Shown piece by piece: positions 36,001 to 44,949 of a DNA stretch of 64,000 nucleotides. Under the pieces are notes generated by a model. It searched no databases, was not told the DNA's origin, and saw only the letters and a list, made by a program, of their open reading frames with translations. Position 1 is the first letter of the stretch. Every line of letters begins with the position of its first letter. The position numbers and the translations under genes are program-made. Origin of the DNA: Streptomyces sp. NBC_00569 (GTDB lineage: Bacteria > Actinomycetota > Actinomycetes > Streptomycetales > Streptomycetaceae). Location of the stretch: the NCBI RefSeq assembly GCF_036345255.1, contig NZ_CP107783.1:6556001-6620000 (forward strand). Reading direction: 5' to 3'.

Positions 36001-36269
36001 GCATCGACAGCCGCTACCGGCTCGTCGACGGCACGTTGGTGACGCAGCCGAAGTACGCGACCTGGCTGGACGGCTACGAGTGGGGACTGGAGAACCACGG
36101 CGTCGACCCCGACGTCGAAGTGGTCGCCGCCCCGCAGGACCACGCGGCCGGGCGCGACCCGCAGCTCGACGAGGCCGTGCGCATCGCCCTCGCGGCGCTC
36201 GCCGAGAACCCGGCGCGGACGGCACCCGAACTCCCGGAGCCGCGCGGGCGGACGCAGGGCCTGTCGTAG
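33018..36269 (+). CDS. Tricorn-like S41 peptidase
   Basis: 1083 aa. Tricorn proteases degrade peptides released by the proteasome. The N-terminal half (about 1-670) is made of two beta-propellers with TolB/PD40-like repeats (VSHPRISPDGTTVAWTS, YPMWVGDRVAFLSDHEG, LVFSPDSAWLAWSHPG). A helical C1 domain (AEWRQMYDEAGRLMRDNFWRADMDGVDWD, about 685-715) contains GTSHAYV with the catalytic His. A PDZ domain lies near 750-860. The S41 C-terminal domain has VDVRENRGGHTSQL and EFSGSDGDIV, with the nucleophile predicted at Ser967. Domain order and length match archaeal tricorn. No signal peptide is present; it is cytoplasmic. Confidence 0.93.
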   Translation: MIRTAHSGYLRFPHLHGELAAFTAEDDVWVAPLDGGRAWRVSADNVPVSHPRISPDGTTVAWTSTRDGAPEVHIAPVDGGPSKRLTYWGSSRTTVRGWTPDGQVLALSTQGQASLRRSWARAVPLDGGPATTLPYGPVGDVVTGSGGQVVLLSAPMGREAAWWKRYRGGTAGKLWIDRAGDGEFVRLHEELDGNIEYPMWVGDRVAFLSDHEGVGALYSSLADGSSLRRHTPLDGFYARHASSDGTRVVYASAGELWIVDALDGAEDAAPRRLDVRLGGQRVDLQPHPVSAARWFGAAAPDHTARGSAVAVRGAVHWVTHRSGPARALAARPGERARLPRTFRVEGEEHVVWVTDAEGDDALEFAPATGIAPGATPRRLAAGRLGRVLNLAMAPDGSRAAVASHDGRVLLVERESGEVREVDRSEDGDVTGLVFSPDSAWLAWSHPGPSPLRHLKLANTADLSVTEATPLRFRDYAPAFTLDGKHLAFLSARSFDPVYDEHVFDLAFVGGSRPHLITLAAATPSPFGPQRHGRPFDTPDSPAAETPDSEGTPTTRIDLEGLADRIVAFPVEAARYTTLRAAKDGVLWLRHPLQGVLGASRATPDDPDPKSELERYDLAQQRIEHLASDADHLAVSGDGKRVLLWTDGKLKVVPSDRRASSDDDSDTNITVDLSRVRQDVDPVAEWRQMYDEAGRLMRDNFWRADMDGVDWDGVQERYRPVLDRVATHDDLVDLLWEVQGELGTSHAYVTPSGGWSGGDRRQGLLGADISRHEDGSWRIDRVLPTETSDPRAHAPLAAPGVAVRAGDAIIAVAGRPVDPVTGPGPLLVGTAGKPVELTVSPAGGGDPRHAVVVPVADEEPLRYHAWVADRRAHVHALSGGRLGYLHVPDMQAPGWAQIHRDLRVEVARDGLVVDVRENRGGHTSQLVVEKLARRVVGWDLPRGSRPFSYPMDAPRGPVVAVANEFSGSDGDIVNAAIKALGIGPVVGVRTWGGVIGIDSRYRLVDGTLVTQPKYATWLDGYEWGLENHGVDPDVEVVAAPQDHAAGRDPQLDEAVRIALAALAENPARTAPELPEPRGRTQGLS

Positions 36270-36346
36270 GAGGCAGACGTCGCGGGCGGCGGCGGGCCGG
36301 ATAGCATGCGCGGCGTAGTGACCGGACGGTGTGAGGAGACGTGATC

Positions 36347-36700
36347 GTGGCCGGAGAGCCGCAGGCCGACTGCCTGTTCTGCAAGATCGTCGCGGGGGAG
36401 GTCCCGGCCACACTGGTACGGGAGACCGAGACCACTGTCGCCTTCCGGGACATCAACCCGCAGGCGCCGACCCACATCCTCGTCATCCCGCGCGTCCACC
36501 ACCGCGACGCCGCGACCCTCGCCGCCGCCGAGCCGCAGATCGCCGCCGACGTGCTGCGGGAGACGGCCGAGGTCGCCGCCGAGGAGAAGCTCGGCAGCTA
36601 CCGCGTCGTGTTCAACACCGGCAGCGGCGCGGGCCAGACCGTCTTCCACGCCCACGCCCATGTCCTCGGGGGCCGCGGTCTCCAGTGGCCCCCCGGCTAG
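36347..36700 (+). CDS. HIT family protein (HINT-like nucleotide hydrolase)
   Basis: 117 aa. The histidine triad is HAHAHVLGG near residue 100, preceded by [14 protein letters not shown]. The N-terminus has [16 protein letters not shown] with the CxxC found in HINT members. HINT proteins hydrolyse purine nucleotide phosphoramidates. I choose GTG 36347 (MAGEPQADC) because the GAGGAG at 36333-36338 is 8 nt away; a GTG 6 nt earlier is too close to it. Confidence 0.93.
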   Translation: MAGEPQADCLFCKIVAGEVPATLVRETETTVAFRDINPQAPTHILVIPRVHHRDAATLAAAEPQIAADVLRETAEVAAEEKLGSYRVVFNTGSGAGQTVFHAHAHVLGGRGLQWPPG

Positions 36701-36720
36701 CGGGCGCCGGGCAACGCGCC

Positions 36721-37629
36721 GTGTCCGCACGGGAATTGGTGGTGCTCGGCACCGCGAGCCAGGTGCCGACGAGGCACCGCAACCACAACGGCTACCTGCT
36801 GCGCTGGGACGGGGAGGGCATCCTCTTCGATCCCGGCGAGGGCACGCAGCGCCAGATGCTGCGGGCCGGCGTCGCCGCGCACGACCTCGACCGGCTGTGC
36901 GTCACCCACTTCCACGGCGACCACTCCCTCGGCCTCGCCGGGGTCATCCAGCGCATCAACCTGGACCGGGTGCCGCACCCCGTCACCGCGCACTACCCGC
37001 GCTCGGGGCAGCGTTTCTTCGACCGGCTGCGGTACGCCACCGCGTACCGCGAGAGCGTCGCGCTCGCCGAGGAGCCGGTGGGCGGCGAGGGCGGCGTCCT
37101 CGCCGAGACGCCGTCGTACACGCTGGACGCGCGCCGCCTCTCCCACCCCGTCGAGTCCTACGGCTACCGCCTCGTGGAGCCCGACGGGCGACGCATGCTG
37201 CCCGGACGGCTCGCCGAACACGGCATCTCCGGGCCCGACGTGGGGATCCTCCAGCGCGAGGGGTCCCTGCGCGGCGTCACCCTCGACGACGTGAGCGAGC
37301 TGCGGCGCGGGCAGCGGTTCGCGTTCGTCATGGACACCCGGCTCTGCGACGGGGTGAACGAGCTCGCCGAGGGGTGCGATCTGCTCGTCATCGAGTCGAC
37401 CTTCCTCGACGGCGACCATCAACTGGCTTCAGACCACGGCCACTTGACCGCCGGGCAGGCCGCGCGCGTCGCGGCCGAGGGCGGGGTGCGGCATCTCGTG
37501 CTCACGCACTTCAGTCAGCGCTACTCCGACCCCGACGAGTTCGAGCGCCAGGCCCGCGCCGCCGGCTTCACCGGAGAGCTGACGGTGGCACGCGACCTGG
37601 ACCGGGTCCAGGTGCCCAAACGCATCTAA
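36721..37629 (+). CDS. rnz: Ribonuclease Z (tRNase Z)
   Basis: 302 aa. It trims 3' trailers of tRNA precursors. The fold is [43 protein letters not shown] at the N-terminus, metal motif [13 protein letters not shown] near residue 61, VMDTR with the bridging Asp near 204, and [10 protein letters not shown] near residue 262. The start at GTG 36721 follows HIT by 20 bp, without a clear ribosome binding site. The frame is open further left inside the HIT gene, but that part is not homologous to the family. Confidence 0.92.
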   Translation: MSARELVVLGTASQVPTRHRNHNGYLLRWDGEGILFDPGEGTQRQMLRAGVAAHDLDRLCVTHFHGDHSLGLAGVIQRINLDRVPHPVTAHYPRSGQRFFDRLRYATAYRESVALAEEPVGGEGGVLAETPSYTLDARRLSHPVESYGYRLVEPDGRRMLPGRLAEHGISGPDVGILQREGSLRGVTLDDVSELRRGQRFAFVMDTRLCDGVNELAEGCDLLVIESTFLDGDHQLASDHGHLTAGQAARVAAEGGVRHLVLTHFSQRYSDPDEFERQARAAGFTGELTVARDLDRVQVPKRI

Positions 37630-37638
37630 TACCGGGCG

Positions 37639-37644
37639 TACCAT
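37639..37644 (+). promoter_or_regulatory. Putative -10 box, leaderless start of the adenine deaminase gene
   Basis: TACCAT, 6 nt before ATG 37651; no Shine-Dalgarno is present. Confidence 0.4.
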
Positions 37645-37650
37645 GCTCTG

Positions 37651-38655
37651 ATGTCCCTCGCCTCGCTCCCCAAAGCCGAACTCCACCTGCACATCGAAGG
37701 CACCCTCGAACCCGAGCTCGCCTTCGAGCTCGCGGCCCGCAACGGCGTCGACCTGCCGTTCGCCGACACCGAGGCCCTCCGCAAGGCCTACCTCTTCGAA
37801 GACCTGCAGTCCTTCCTCGACCTGTACTACGGCCTGATGGCGGTCCTGCGGACCGAGGAGGACTTCGAGCAGCTCGCCGACGCCTATCTCGTGCGCGCCG
37901 CCGAGCAGGGCGTGCGGCACGCCGAGATCTTCTTCGACCCGCAGGCCCACACCGCCCGCGGCGTGCCGATCGGGACCGTCGTCGAGGGCCTGAGCGCCGC
38001 CCTGTCGAAGAGTGTGGAGCGCCACGGCGTCTCCACCCGGCTCATCATGTGCTTCCTGCGCGACCGGTCCGCCGAGTCGGCGATGCAGACCCTGGAGTCC
38101 GCGAAGCCCTACCTCGACCGGATCGTGGGCGTCGGCCTCGACTCCGCCGAGGTCGGCAACCCCGCCTCCAAGTTCCGTGAGGTGTACGAGGCCGCGGGCG
38201 CGCTCGGGCTGCGCAAGGTCGCCCACGCGGGCGAGGAGGGCGACCCCTCGTACGTGTGGGAGGCGCTCGACGTGCTCGGCGTCGAGCGCATCGACCACGG
38301 GCTGCGCTGCGTCGAGGACCCGGCGCTCGTCGAGCGGCTCGTGCGGGACCGGGTGCCCCTGACGCTGTGTCCGCTGTCGAACGTGCGGCTGCGCGCCATC
38401 GACGTACTGGAGGACCACCCGCTGCCGCGGATGATGGACGCCGGTCTGCTCTGCACGGTGAACTCCGACGACCCGTCCTACTTCGGCGGGTACGTCGGAG
38501 ACACCTTCCACGCGGTCCACGAGGCGCTCGCGCTCGACCACGAGCGGCTGCGCGAGCTCGCCCGCAACTCGTTCGTCGCGTCGTTCCTCGACGACGACGA
38601 GGAGCTGCGCTCGCGCTACCTCGCCGAGGTCGACGCGTTCGCGTTCGACGACTGA
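37651..38655 (+). CDS. Adenine deaminase (adenosine deaminase superfamily, AAH1 type)
   Basis: 334-aa zinc amidohydrolase of purine salvage. Metal site HLHIEG is at residues 12-17, the HAGEEGD motif near 193, DHGL near 212 and NSDDPSYFGG near 271. The block LQSFLDLYYGLMAVLRTEEDF and the motif HAEIFFDPQAHTARGV are characteristic of adenine (AAH1-like) rather than adenosine deaminases, so adenine to hypoxanthine is the likely reaction. Its last 40 bp overlap the 3' end of the convergent MFS gene. Confidence 0.9.
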   Translation: MSLASLPKAELHLHIEGTLEPELAFELAARNGVDLPFADTEALRKAYLFEDLQSFLDLYYGLMAVLRTEEDFEQLADAYLVRAAEQGVRHAEIFFDPQAHTARGVPIGTVVEGLSAALSKSVERHGVSTRLIMCFLRDRSAESAMQTLESAKPYLDRIVGVGLDSAEVGNPASKFREVYEAAGALGLRKVAHAGEEGDPSYVWEALDVLGVERIDHGLRCVEDPALVERLVRDRVPLTLCPLSNVRLRAIDVLEDHPLPRMMDAGLLCTVNSDDPSYFGGYVGDTFHAVHEALALDHERLRELARNSFVASFLDDDEELRSRYLAEVDAFAFDD

Positions 38656-39992
38656 CCGAGTCCCGCCGAACCGCCCCGCGGTCCCGCCGTGGAGAACTCC
38701 TCCTGCGTCGGGGCCGGTTGGGGCGTGCTCACCGTGATCTCCACGACGGGCTGCTCCGGCGCGCCCATCTGCGGGACCGCGCCCGCCGGGGCGCCCGTCA
38801 CGCCGGCCACCAGGGCGGCGGGGGCGCCGCCCCGCCTGCGGACCGTGCCGGGCCGCAGCAGCGGGCTGCCGCTCGTGTGCAGCGCCACCGCCGTGAGCGG
38901 CAGCGCCAGGACGAGCAGCGCCACGGCGAGCGTCGTGCCCATCGCCGGATAGCCCGCCGTCTGCGAGAGGACGCTGCCGGTGAGCGGCCCGCAGGCCGTG
39001 CCGAGCGACGCCGCCGAGCCGACGAGGACCGCCCAGCGGCCGCGCGGGTCCAGGGACGCGGCCAGGCCGATCAGATACGACAGGACGACCGGGTACAGCG
39101 TGTTCCACGCGATCTCACCGGTCGCGAACGACGTGAGGTCGTCCGCGCGGGCGCTCACCACGATGCAGCACGCGATCAGTGCCGTGCCCGCGCCGATCGG
39201 GGCGGCGCGGCCGAGCCTGGACCCGAGCGCTCCCGCGCCGAGGACGCCCACGAGCGCCGTGCCGAGCGCCACCGCGAAGACCGCGCCGACGGTGATCTCC
39301 GTCAGGCCCGCCTGGTCCGTGCCGATGCGGCTGCTGACGCCCCACAGGGAGTTCTGCGCCATCGACCAGCAGAGCATCGCCGCGGCGAGGACCAGACCCG
39401 AGCGGCGGAAGGGGAGAGGGCCGGCGGCCCTGGGCTGCCCGGCCGGGGTGGGGAGTTGGGCGGTGCCGCTCTCCAGACCGGAGGTCGCCGGCCACGTCGC
39501 CAGCGCCGTCAGCGCGATCGCCGCGAACGGCAGCGCGTGCCCGGTGCCCAGATGCGGCATCGTCAGATACAGCGCGCCCGCCAGCGCCGAGACACTGAGC
39601 AGGCCCAGCGTCGACGCCCGGTGCGGGTCGCGCTGCCCGGCGATTCCCGTCGCGGCGACCGTCGTCGCGGTGCCCGAGCCGAAGCCTCCGGCCATCGCGC
39701 CGATGACCACCAGCGGTACGAAGGACGTCGCCGCGGCGGCGCTGTATCCCAGTGCCGCGAGCAGCAGGCCCGCTCTCGCGAGGGTGCGGGGGCCCACGCG
39801 GTCCACACGGCCGGCGAAGGTGAAGCCCGCCGCGGCCGAACTCATCAGCAGCGCACTGCCGATGAGGCCCGCCTGCGCCGGGGGGAGATGGAGGCTGTCG
39901 CCGAGGCGGCCCACGACGGTGGGCAGCAGATACGGGGCCAGATAACCGGCCGTGAAGAGAGCGACAAGGGGCCGGGGGGTGCGGCGGGACAC
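38616..39992 (-). CDS. MFS transporter (12-helix, YcaD/sugar-efflux-like)
   Basis: 458 aa. About 12 membrane helices are seen, with the loop 2-3 signature as FAGRVDRVGPRTLARAGLLLAALGYSAAA after helix 2. The first helix is RPLVALFTAGYLAPYLLPTVVG. The C-terminal 60 residues are cytosolic and Pro/Ala-rich. GTG 39992 has TTGGAA upstream and gives a membrane protein starting directly at helix 1; the longer frame adds a Pro-rich stretch with no support. It is probably a drug or small-molecule exporter; substrate unknown. Confidence 0.87.
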   Translation of the reverse strand: MSRRTPRPLVALFTAGYLAPYLLPTVVGRLGDSLHLPPAQAGLIGSALLMSSAAAGFTFAGRVDRVGPRTLARAGLLLAALGYSAAAATSFVPLVVIGAMAGGFGSGTATTVAATGIAGQRDPHRASTLGLLSVSALAGALYLTMPHLGTGHALPFAAIALTALATWPATSGLESGTAQLPTPAGQPRAAGPLPFRRSGLVLAAAMLCWSMAQNSLWGVSSRIGTDQAGLTEITVGAVFAVALGTALVGVLGAGALGSRLGRAAPIGAGTALIACCIVVSARADDLTSFATGEIAWNTLYPVVLSYLIGLAASLDPRGRWAVLVGSAASLGTACGPLTGSVLSQTAGYPAMGTTLAVALLVLALPLTAVALHTSGSPLLRPGTVRRRGGAPAALVAGVTGAPAGAVPQMGAPEQPVVEITVSTPQPAPTQEEFSTAGPRGGSAGLGQSSNANASTSAR

Positions 39993-40340
39993 GGGCGTTC
40001 CAAGGCGTGGCGGTGTACGGGGATCAGGGCATGCGGAATTGCGGGGATGCCTGAACAGGCAAGGGGATTGGGGGTGCGCCGGGGCTCGCGACACGAGGGG
40101 GCGCGGCCAATTTGTATCAAGCGCGGGGAGGGTGAAAACAGCTGGGCCGGTGTGATCTGGGCCACGTTCTGTTTGCAGGGTGGGAGTGGGGGTAGGCGGC
40201 CCTGATTTTCCGGGGCGCCGGGCCGTGGTCGCGGCCCCGTTCCGGGGGGACCGGCCCCCGTTCCGTACGCCGTGCTACGCGCGTTGTCCGGGGGGTATCA
40301 GGCACACTGTGCGGACCCTCACCACTCTGGGGAGCCCATC
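39993..40340. other. Gene-free divergent region between MFS and PfkB genes
   Basis: 348 bp. It contains an AT-rich patch near 40109-40125 (CCAATTTGTATCAAG), TTGTCC at about 40282 as a possible -35 for the kinase, and a duplicated GGCCCCGTTCCGGGGGG-like stretch near 40240-40265. No RNA gene or convincing operator is seen. Confidence 0.5.
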
Positions 40341-41432
40341 GTGAACTCCAACGACCCGGCGCATGTGGATCCGCTCGCTCGGCTGCGCACCCCCGCCGAT
40401 CCGCCCTGCGACGTCTATCTGACGGGGACCGTCTTCCTCGACATCATCTTCACGGGGCTGGACAGCGCCCCCGTGCGGGGCACCGAGTCGTGGGCGCGCG
40501 GCATGGGGTCCAGCCCCGGTGGCGTCGCCAACATGGCCACCGCCCTCGCGCGGCTCGGGCTGCGGACGTCGCTGGCCGCCGCCTTCGGGGACGACCACTA
40601 CGGCGAGTACTGCTGGGACAGCCTGGAGCAGGGCGAGGGTATCGACCTGACGTCGTCGCGGACCGTCGCCGGCTGGCACTCGCCCGTCACCGTCTCCATG
40701 GCGTACGAGGGCGAGCGGACCATGGTCAGTCACGGCCACGAGCCGCCGCCGGAGGAGCCCGCCCCCGAGTGCCCGCCGCGGGCGCGGGCCGCCGTCGCGT
40801 CCCTGGCCCCCGGGGTGAGCGAGCCCTGGATCGCCACGGCCGCGGGCCGCGGGACGCGGATCTTCGGTGACGTGGGCTGGGACGACACGGGCAGCTGGGA
40901 CCTGAGCTCCCTCGACGACCTGTCGCGCTGCGAGGCCTTCCTGCCGAACGCCGAGGAAGCCATGCGCTACACCCGTACGTCCTGCCCCCGGGCCGCCGCG
41001 CATGCCCTGGCCGAACACGTGCCGCTGGCCGTGGTCACCCTGGGTGCCGAGGGCGCCTACGCCGTGGACGCCCGGAGCGGGGAGACCGCCTCCGTGCCCG
41101 CCATCGAGGTAGCCGCACTCGACCCCACCGGCGCAGGGGACGTGTTCGTCGCCGGGTTCGTGACCGGGACGCTCGCGGGGTGGCCGCTGGCCGACCGGCT
41201 CGCCTTCGCCGGACTGACCGCGGCCCTGTCCGTGCAGGAGTTCGGCGGATCGCTGTCCGCGCCCGGCTGGTCGGAGATCGCCGCCTGGTGGCGGCATGTG
41301 CAGGCCTACGACGACCAGGAGCCCGCGGCCCTGCGCCGGTACGCCTTCCTGGAGGCGCTGCTGCCCGAGGCGAGCCGGCCGTGGCCCCTGCGGCGTGCGG
41401 TGCCGACGATCGGCTTCGGGCGGTCCGTGTAG
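40341..41432 (+). CDS. PfkB family carbohydrate kinase
   Basis: 363 aa, ribokinase-like fold. The N-terminal Gly-rich motif is MGSSPGGVANMATALARLG (about 54-72), followed by AAAFGDDHYGEYC. The C-terminal signature DPTGAGDVFVAGF (about 257-269) carries the catalytic Asp. It phosphorylates a sugar or sugar-like alcohol, perhaps a nucleoside; the substrate cannot be told. The C-terminal 40 residues (RYAFLEALLPEASRPWPLRRAVPTIGFGRSV) extend beyond the usual fold. GTG 40341 has GGGGAG 7 nt upstream. Confidence 0.9.
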   Translation: MNSNDPAHVDPLARLRTPADPPCDVYLTGTVFLDIIFTGLDSAPVRGTESWARGMGSSPGGVANMATALARLGLRTSLAAAFGDDHYGEYCWDSLEQGEGIDLTSSRTVAGWHSPVTVSMAYEGERTMVSHGHEPPPEEPAPECPPRARAAVASLAPGVSEPWIATAAGRGTRIFGDVGWDDTGSWDLSSLDDLSRCEAFLPNAEEAMRYTRTSCPRAAAHALAEHVPLAVVTLGAEGAYAVDARSGETASVPAIEVAALDPTGAGDVFVAGFVTGTLAGWPLADRLAFAGLTAALSVQEFGGSLSAPGWSEIAAWWRHVQAYDDQEPAALRRYAFLEALLPEASRPWPLRRAVPTIGFGRSV

Positions 41433-41550
41433 GCCCGCGGAAAAGGCCTACGGCGTTGTCGGTGCACCGTCGTACCCTGGGCAGTGCAAGGCTGTCGACG
41501 CGGCGCGAGCCCCCGCACGAGGAGGATGAGCAGGCCTTCAGTGCCGGCCC

Positions 41551-42588
41551 ATGACTCAGACACCCACCGCTCAGGCGCGAGCGCATTTCACGGTCCCGGC
41601 GAACCACCCCATGGTGACCGTCCTCGGATCCGGTGACGCGCTCCTTCGCGTGATCGAGAAGGCCTTCCCGGCGGCCGACATCCATGTCCGGGGCAATGAG
41701 ATCAGCGCTGCGGGCGACGCGAAGGAAGTCGCCCTCATCCAGCGCGTGTTCGACGAGATGATGCTGGTGCTCCGCACCGGACAGCCGATGACGGAGGACG
41801 CAGTGGAACGCTCGATCGCCATGCTCAAGGCGAGCGAGAACGGGGAGGGTGACGGCCAGGAGACCCCGGCCGAGGTTCTCACTCAGAACATTCTCTCGTC
41901 GCGGGGCCGGACCATCCGTCCGAAGACCCTCAACCAGAAGCGCTACGTCGACGCCATCGACAAGCACACCGTCGTCTTCGGGATCGGCCCCGCCGGTACG
42001 GGCAAGACCTATCTCGCGATGGCCAAGGCCGTGCAGGCCCTGCAGTCCAAGCAGGTCAACCGCATCATCCTGACGCGGCCCGCCGTGGAGGCGGGGGAGC
42101 GGCTCGGATTCCTGCCGGGCACGCTCTACGAGAAGATCGACCCCTATCTGCGCCCGCTGTACGACGCGCTGCACGACATGCTCGACCCGGACTCCATCCC
42201 CCGTCTGATGGCCGCGGGGACCATCGAAGTGGCGCCGCTGGCCTACATGCGAGGCCGCACGCTGAACGACGCCTTCATCATCCTGGACGAGGCGCAGAAC
42301 ACGAGCGCCGAGCAGATGAAGATGTTCCTCACCCGGCTCGGCTTCGACTCGAAGATCGTCGTCACGGGTGACGTGACACAGGTCGACCTGCCGAGCGGCA
42401 CGAAGAGCGGCCTGCGGCAGGTCCAGGACATCCTGGAGGGCCTCGACGACGTCCACTTCTCGCGGCTCACGTCCCAGGATGTCGTCCGGCACAAGCTCGT
42501 CGGCCGTATCGTCGACGCGTACGAGAAGTACGACAGCCAGCACGGCACCGAGAACGGCTCGCACCAGGGCCGCGGCAGAGGGAAGTAG
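41551..42588 (+). CDS. phoH: PhoH-like ATPase
   Basis: 345 aa. The N-terminal RNA-binding-like domain (about 20-110, [28 protein letters not shown]) precedes the P-loop domain (about 130-330) with Walker [12 protein letters not shown] and Walker [10 protein letters not shown]. PhoH proteins are thought to be RNA helicase- or ATPase-like and travel with ybeY, suggesting rRNA quality control. ATG 41551 is the first in-frame start; the GGAGG at 41521 is too far to serve it. TACCCT at 41473-41478 may be its -10. ybeY follows after 10 bp. Confidence 0.94.
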   Translation: MTQTPTAQARAHFTVPANHPMVTVLGSGDALLRVIEKAFPAADIHVRGNEISAAGDAKEVALIQRVFDEMMLVLRTGQPMTEDAVERSIAMLKASENGEGDGQETPAEVLTQNILSSRGRTIRPKTLNQKRYVDAIDKHTVVFGIGPAGTGKTYLAMAKAVQALQSKQVNRIILTRPAVEAGERLGFLPGTLYEKIDPYLRPLYDALHDMLDPDSIPRLMAAGTIEVAPLAYMRGRTLNDAFIILDEAQNTSAEQMKMFLTRLGFDSKIVVTGDVTQVDLPSGTKSGLRQVQDILEGLDDVHFSRLTSQDVVRHKLVGRIVDAYEKYDSQHGTENGSHQGRGRGK

Positions 42589-42598
42589 CAAGCACCGC

Positions 42599-43096
42599 AT
42601 GTCGATCGACGTCAACAACGAGTCCGGAACCGAGGTCGACGAGCAGGCGATCCTCGACATCGCCCGCTACGCGCTCGCGCGGATGCGCATCCACCCGCTC
42701 TCCGAGCTCTCGGTGATCGTCGTGGACGCTGACGCCATGGAGCAGCTGCACGTGCAGTGGATGGACCTGCCGGGGCCCACGGATGTCATGTCGTTCCCGA
42801 TGGACGAGCTGCGGCCGCCGTCGAAGGACGACGAGGAGCCCCCGCAGGGCCTGCTCGGCGACATCGTGCTGTGCCCGGAGGTCGCGAAGAAGCAGGGCGA
42901 GGACGCGCCCACGCAGCACTCCATGGACGAGGAGCTTCAGCTGCTCACCGTGCACGGCGTGCTGCACCTGCTCGGTTACGACCACGAGGAGCCCGACGAG
43001 AAGGCCGAGATGTTCGGGCTTCAGGCGGCCATCGTGGACGGGTGGCGTGGTGACAAGGGCCTGACCGGTCCGTCTCCCGCGCCCACCGTGTCATGA
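42599..43096 (+). CDS. ybeY: Endoribonuclease YbeY (rRNA maturation)
   Basis: 165 aa. It is a zinc-dependent RNase involved in 16S 3'-end maturation and ribosome quality control. The motif [16 protein letters not shown] (about 119-134, HxxxHxxGxDH) binds zinc, and [11 protein letters not shown] precedes it. The start ATG 42599 follows phoH by 10 bp; the longer frame inside phoH is not used. It overlaps the next gene by 4 bp (ATGA). Confidence 0.96.
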   Translation: MSIDVNNESGTEVDEQAILDIARYALARMRIHPLSELSVIVVDADAMEQLHVQWMDLPGPTDVMSFPMDELRPPSKDDEEPPQGLLGDIVLCPEVAKKQGEDAPTQHSMDEELQLLTVHGVLHLLGYDHEEPDEKAEMFGLQAAIVDGWRGDKGLTGPSPAPTVS

Positions 43097-44376
43097 GTCC
43101 TTCGCTCGTCGCGGGCGCCGTCGCCCTCGTCGTGGTCGCCTGGCTGGCGGCCTGCGCCGAGGCCGGCATCGCCCGCACCTCCAGCTTCCGCGCCGAGGAG
43201 GCCGTCCGGTCCGGGCGGCGCGGCAGCGACCGGCTCGCCCAGGTGGCCGCCGACCCGACCCGCTATCTGAACGTGGCCCTGCTGGTCAGGGTCGCCTGCG
43301 AGATGGCCGCCGCCTCACTGGTCACGTACGCCTGTCTCCAGGAGTTCGACGCGACCTGGGAGGCGCTGGCCGTCGCCATCGGCGTGATGGTGCTCGTCTC
43401 GTACGTGGCCGTCGGCGTCTCGCCCCGCACCATCGGGCGCCAGCACCCGCTGAACACGGCCACGGCCGCCGCGTACGTGCTGCTGCCGCTGGCCCGGATC
43501 ATGGGGCCCATTCCGCCGCTGCTCATCCTCATCGGCAACGCCCTGACCCCCGGAAAGGGGTTCAGGCGCGGGCCCTTCGCCTCCGAGGCCGAGCTGCGCG
43601 CCATGGTCGACCTCGCCGAGAAGGAGTCCCTCATCGAGGACGAGGAGCGCCGCATGGTGCACTCCGTCTTCGAGCTGGGGGACACCCTGGTCCGCGAAGT
43701 CATGGTCCCCCGCACCGACTTGGTCGCCATCGAGCGGTACAAGACGATCCGGCAGGCGCTCACGCTGGCGCTGCGGTCCGGGTTCTCCCGCATCCCGGTC
43801 ACCGGCGAGAGCGAGGACGACGTCGTCGGCATCGTGTATCTCAAGGACCTGGCGCGCAAGACGCACATCAGCAGGGACGCCGAGAGCGAGCTCGTCTCGA
43901 CCGCGATGCGGCCCGCCACGTTCGTGCCCGACACGAAGAACGCGGGCGACCTCCTGCGCGAGATGCAGCAGCTGCGCAACCACGTCGCCGTCGTGATCGA
44001 CGAGTACGGCGGCACCGCGGGCATCGTCACCATCGAGGACATCCTCGAGGAGATCGTCGGCGAGATCACCGACGAGTACGACCGCGAACTCCCGCCGGTG
44101 CAGGACCTCGGCGACGAACGCTTCCGCGTGACCGCCCGCCTCGACATCGGCGACCTCGGCGAGCTGTACGGCATCGAGGAGTACGACGACGAGGACGTGG
44201 AGACCGTCGGCGGGCTCCTCGCCAAGGCGCTCGGCCGCGTGCCGATCGCGGAGGCCTCGTCCGTCGTCGAACTGCCCGACGGGCGGGCGCTGCGGCTCAC
44301 CGCGGAGGCCGCCGCGGGCCGGCGCAACAAGATCGTGACCGTGCTCGTGGAGCCGGTGGGCGCAGAGGGGGAGTGA
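43093..44376 (+). CDS. CNNM/CorC-type membrane protein with CBS pair
   Basis: 427 aa, hemolysin C/CorC family. The N-terminal DUF21 domain has four membrane helices (about 1-150). The CBS pair spans about 200-330 ([70 protein letters not shown]), and the CorC/HlyC domain closes it ([12 protein letters not shown] ... [16 protein letters not shown]). Such proteins act in magnesium/cobalt export. The phoH-ybeY-CNNM operon is conserved in actinobacteria. Confidence 0.94.
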   Translation: MSPSLVAGAVALVVVAWLAACAEAGIARTSSFRAEEAVRSGRRGSDRLAQVAADPTRYLNVALLVRVACEMAAASLVTYACLQEFDATWEALAVAIGVMVLVSYVAVGVSPRTIGRQHPLNTATAAAYVLLPLARIMGPIPPLLILIGNALTPGKGFRRGPFASEAELRAMVDLAEKESLIEDEERRMVHSVFELGDTLVREVMVPRTDLVAIERYKTIRQALTLALRSGFSRIPVTGESEDDVVGIVYLKDLARKTHISRDAESELVSTAMRPATFVPDTKNAGDLLREMQQLRNHVAVVIDEYGGTAGIVTIEDILEEIVGEITDEYDRELPPVQDLGDERFRVTARLDIGDLGELYGIEEYDDEDVETVGGLLAKALGRVPIAEASSVVELPDGRALRLTAEAAAGRRNKIVTVLVEPVGAEGE

Positions 44377-44380
44377 CGTC

Positions 44381-44734
44381 GTGACGCCGCAGGAGCTGCG
44401 CACCTTGTGTCTGTCGTTCAACGCGGCCGTCGAGGAGTTCCCGTTCAACCCCGACACGTCCGTCTTCAAGGTCCTGGGCAAGCTCTTCGCCCTGACGAAC
44501 CTGGACGCGCGGCCCCTCACCGTCAACCTCAAGTGCGATCCCGAGGACGCGGTGCGCCTGCGCGCCGAGCACGATGCGGTCGTGCCCGGCTGGCACATGA
44601 ACAAGCGGCACTGGAACACGGTGACCGTCGGCGAACTCCCGGACAGGATGGTCCGCGAGCTCGTGGAGGACTCGTACGACCTCGTGGTGGCCGGCCTGCC
44701 GAGGGCCGAGCGCCTCAAGCTCGACCGTGGCTGA
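44381..44734 (+). CDS. MmcQ/YjbR family DNA-binding-like protein
   Basis: 117 aa. It has the CyaY-like fold typical of MmcQ/YjbR: MTPQELRTLCLSFNAAVEEFPFNPDTSVFKVLGKLFAL, then LKCDPEDAVRLRAEHDAVVPGWHMNKRHWNTV. GTG 44381 is 4 bp after the CNNM stop, so it is probably in the operon. Molecular function is not established. The 215 bp after it carry no clear gene; a short broken open frame beginning ADDSTAAHRRRELREF at 44731 could be a remnant. Confidence 0.9.
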   Translation: MTPQELRTLCLSFNAAVEEFPFNPDTSVFKVLGKLFALTNLDARPLTVNLKCDPEDAVRLRAEHDAVVPGWHMNKRHWNTVTVGELPDRMVRELVEDSYDLVVAGLPRAERLKLDRG

Positions 44735-44937
44735 CGACAGCACGGCGGCGCACCGCCGGCGGGAGCTGCGCGAGTTCCTGGGCCCATCGAGTCGACGTCC
44801 CTGACGGTGCCCGCCAGGGCCCGCCGGGCCCGACCTCACGATCATCCTGCGCGCGCCGCTGCCGGAGTGGCCGGCGGCGCCGGAGGGGTGGCGTGGGGCC
44901 GTGCACCCCGTTGCCGGGTGTGCGTCGTGGCGTTCCT

Positions 44938-44943
44938 TATGCT
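44938..44943 (+). promoter_or_regulatory. Putative -10 box, leaderless start of the cytidine-deaminase-like gene
   Basis: TATGCT, 6 nt before ATG 44950; no Shine-Dalgarno is present. It is one of the closest matches to the TAnnnT consensus here. Confidence 0.45.
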
Positions 44944-44949
44944 CACCCC

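Noticed and set aside
41521..41551. GGAGG followed directly by an out-of-frame ATG (41526) before phoH, considered as a regulatory upstream ORF
   Set aside because: There is no spacing between GGAGG and that ATG, and the ORF has no bias; phoH starts at 41551.
44735..44949. Possible extra small gene between mmcQ and the deaminase-like gene
   Set aside because: Only a short open stretch that ends after about 25 codons, no family match; perhaps a remnant.
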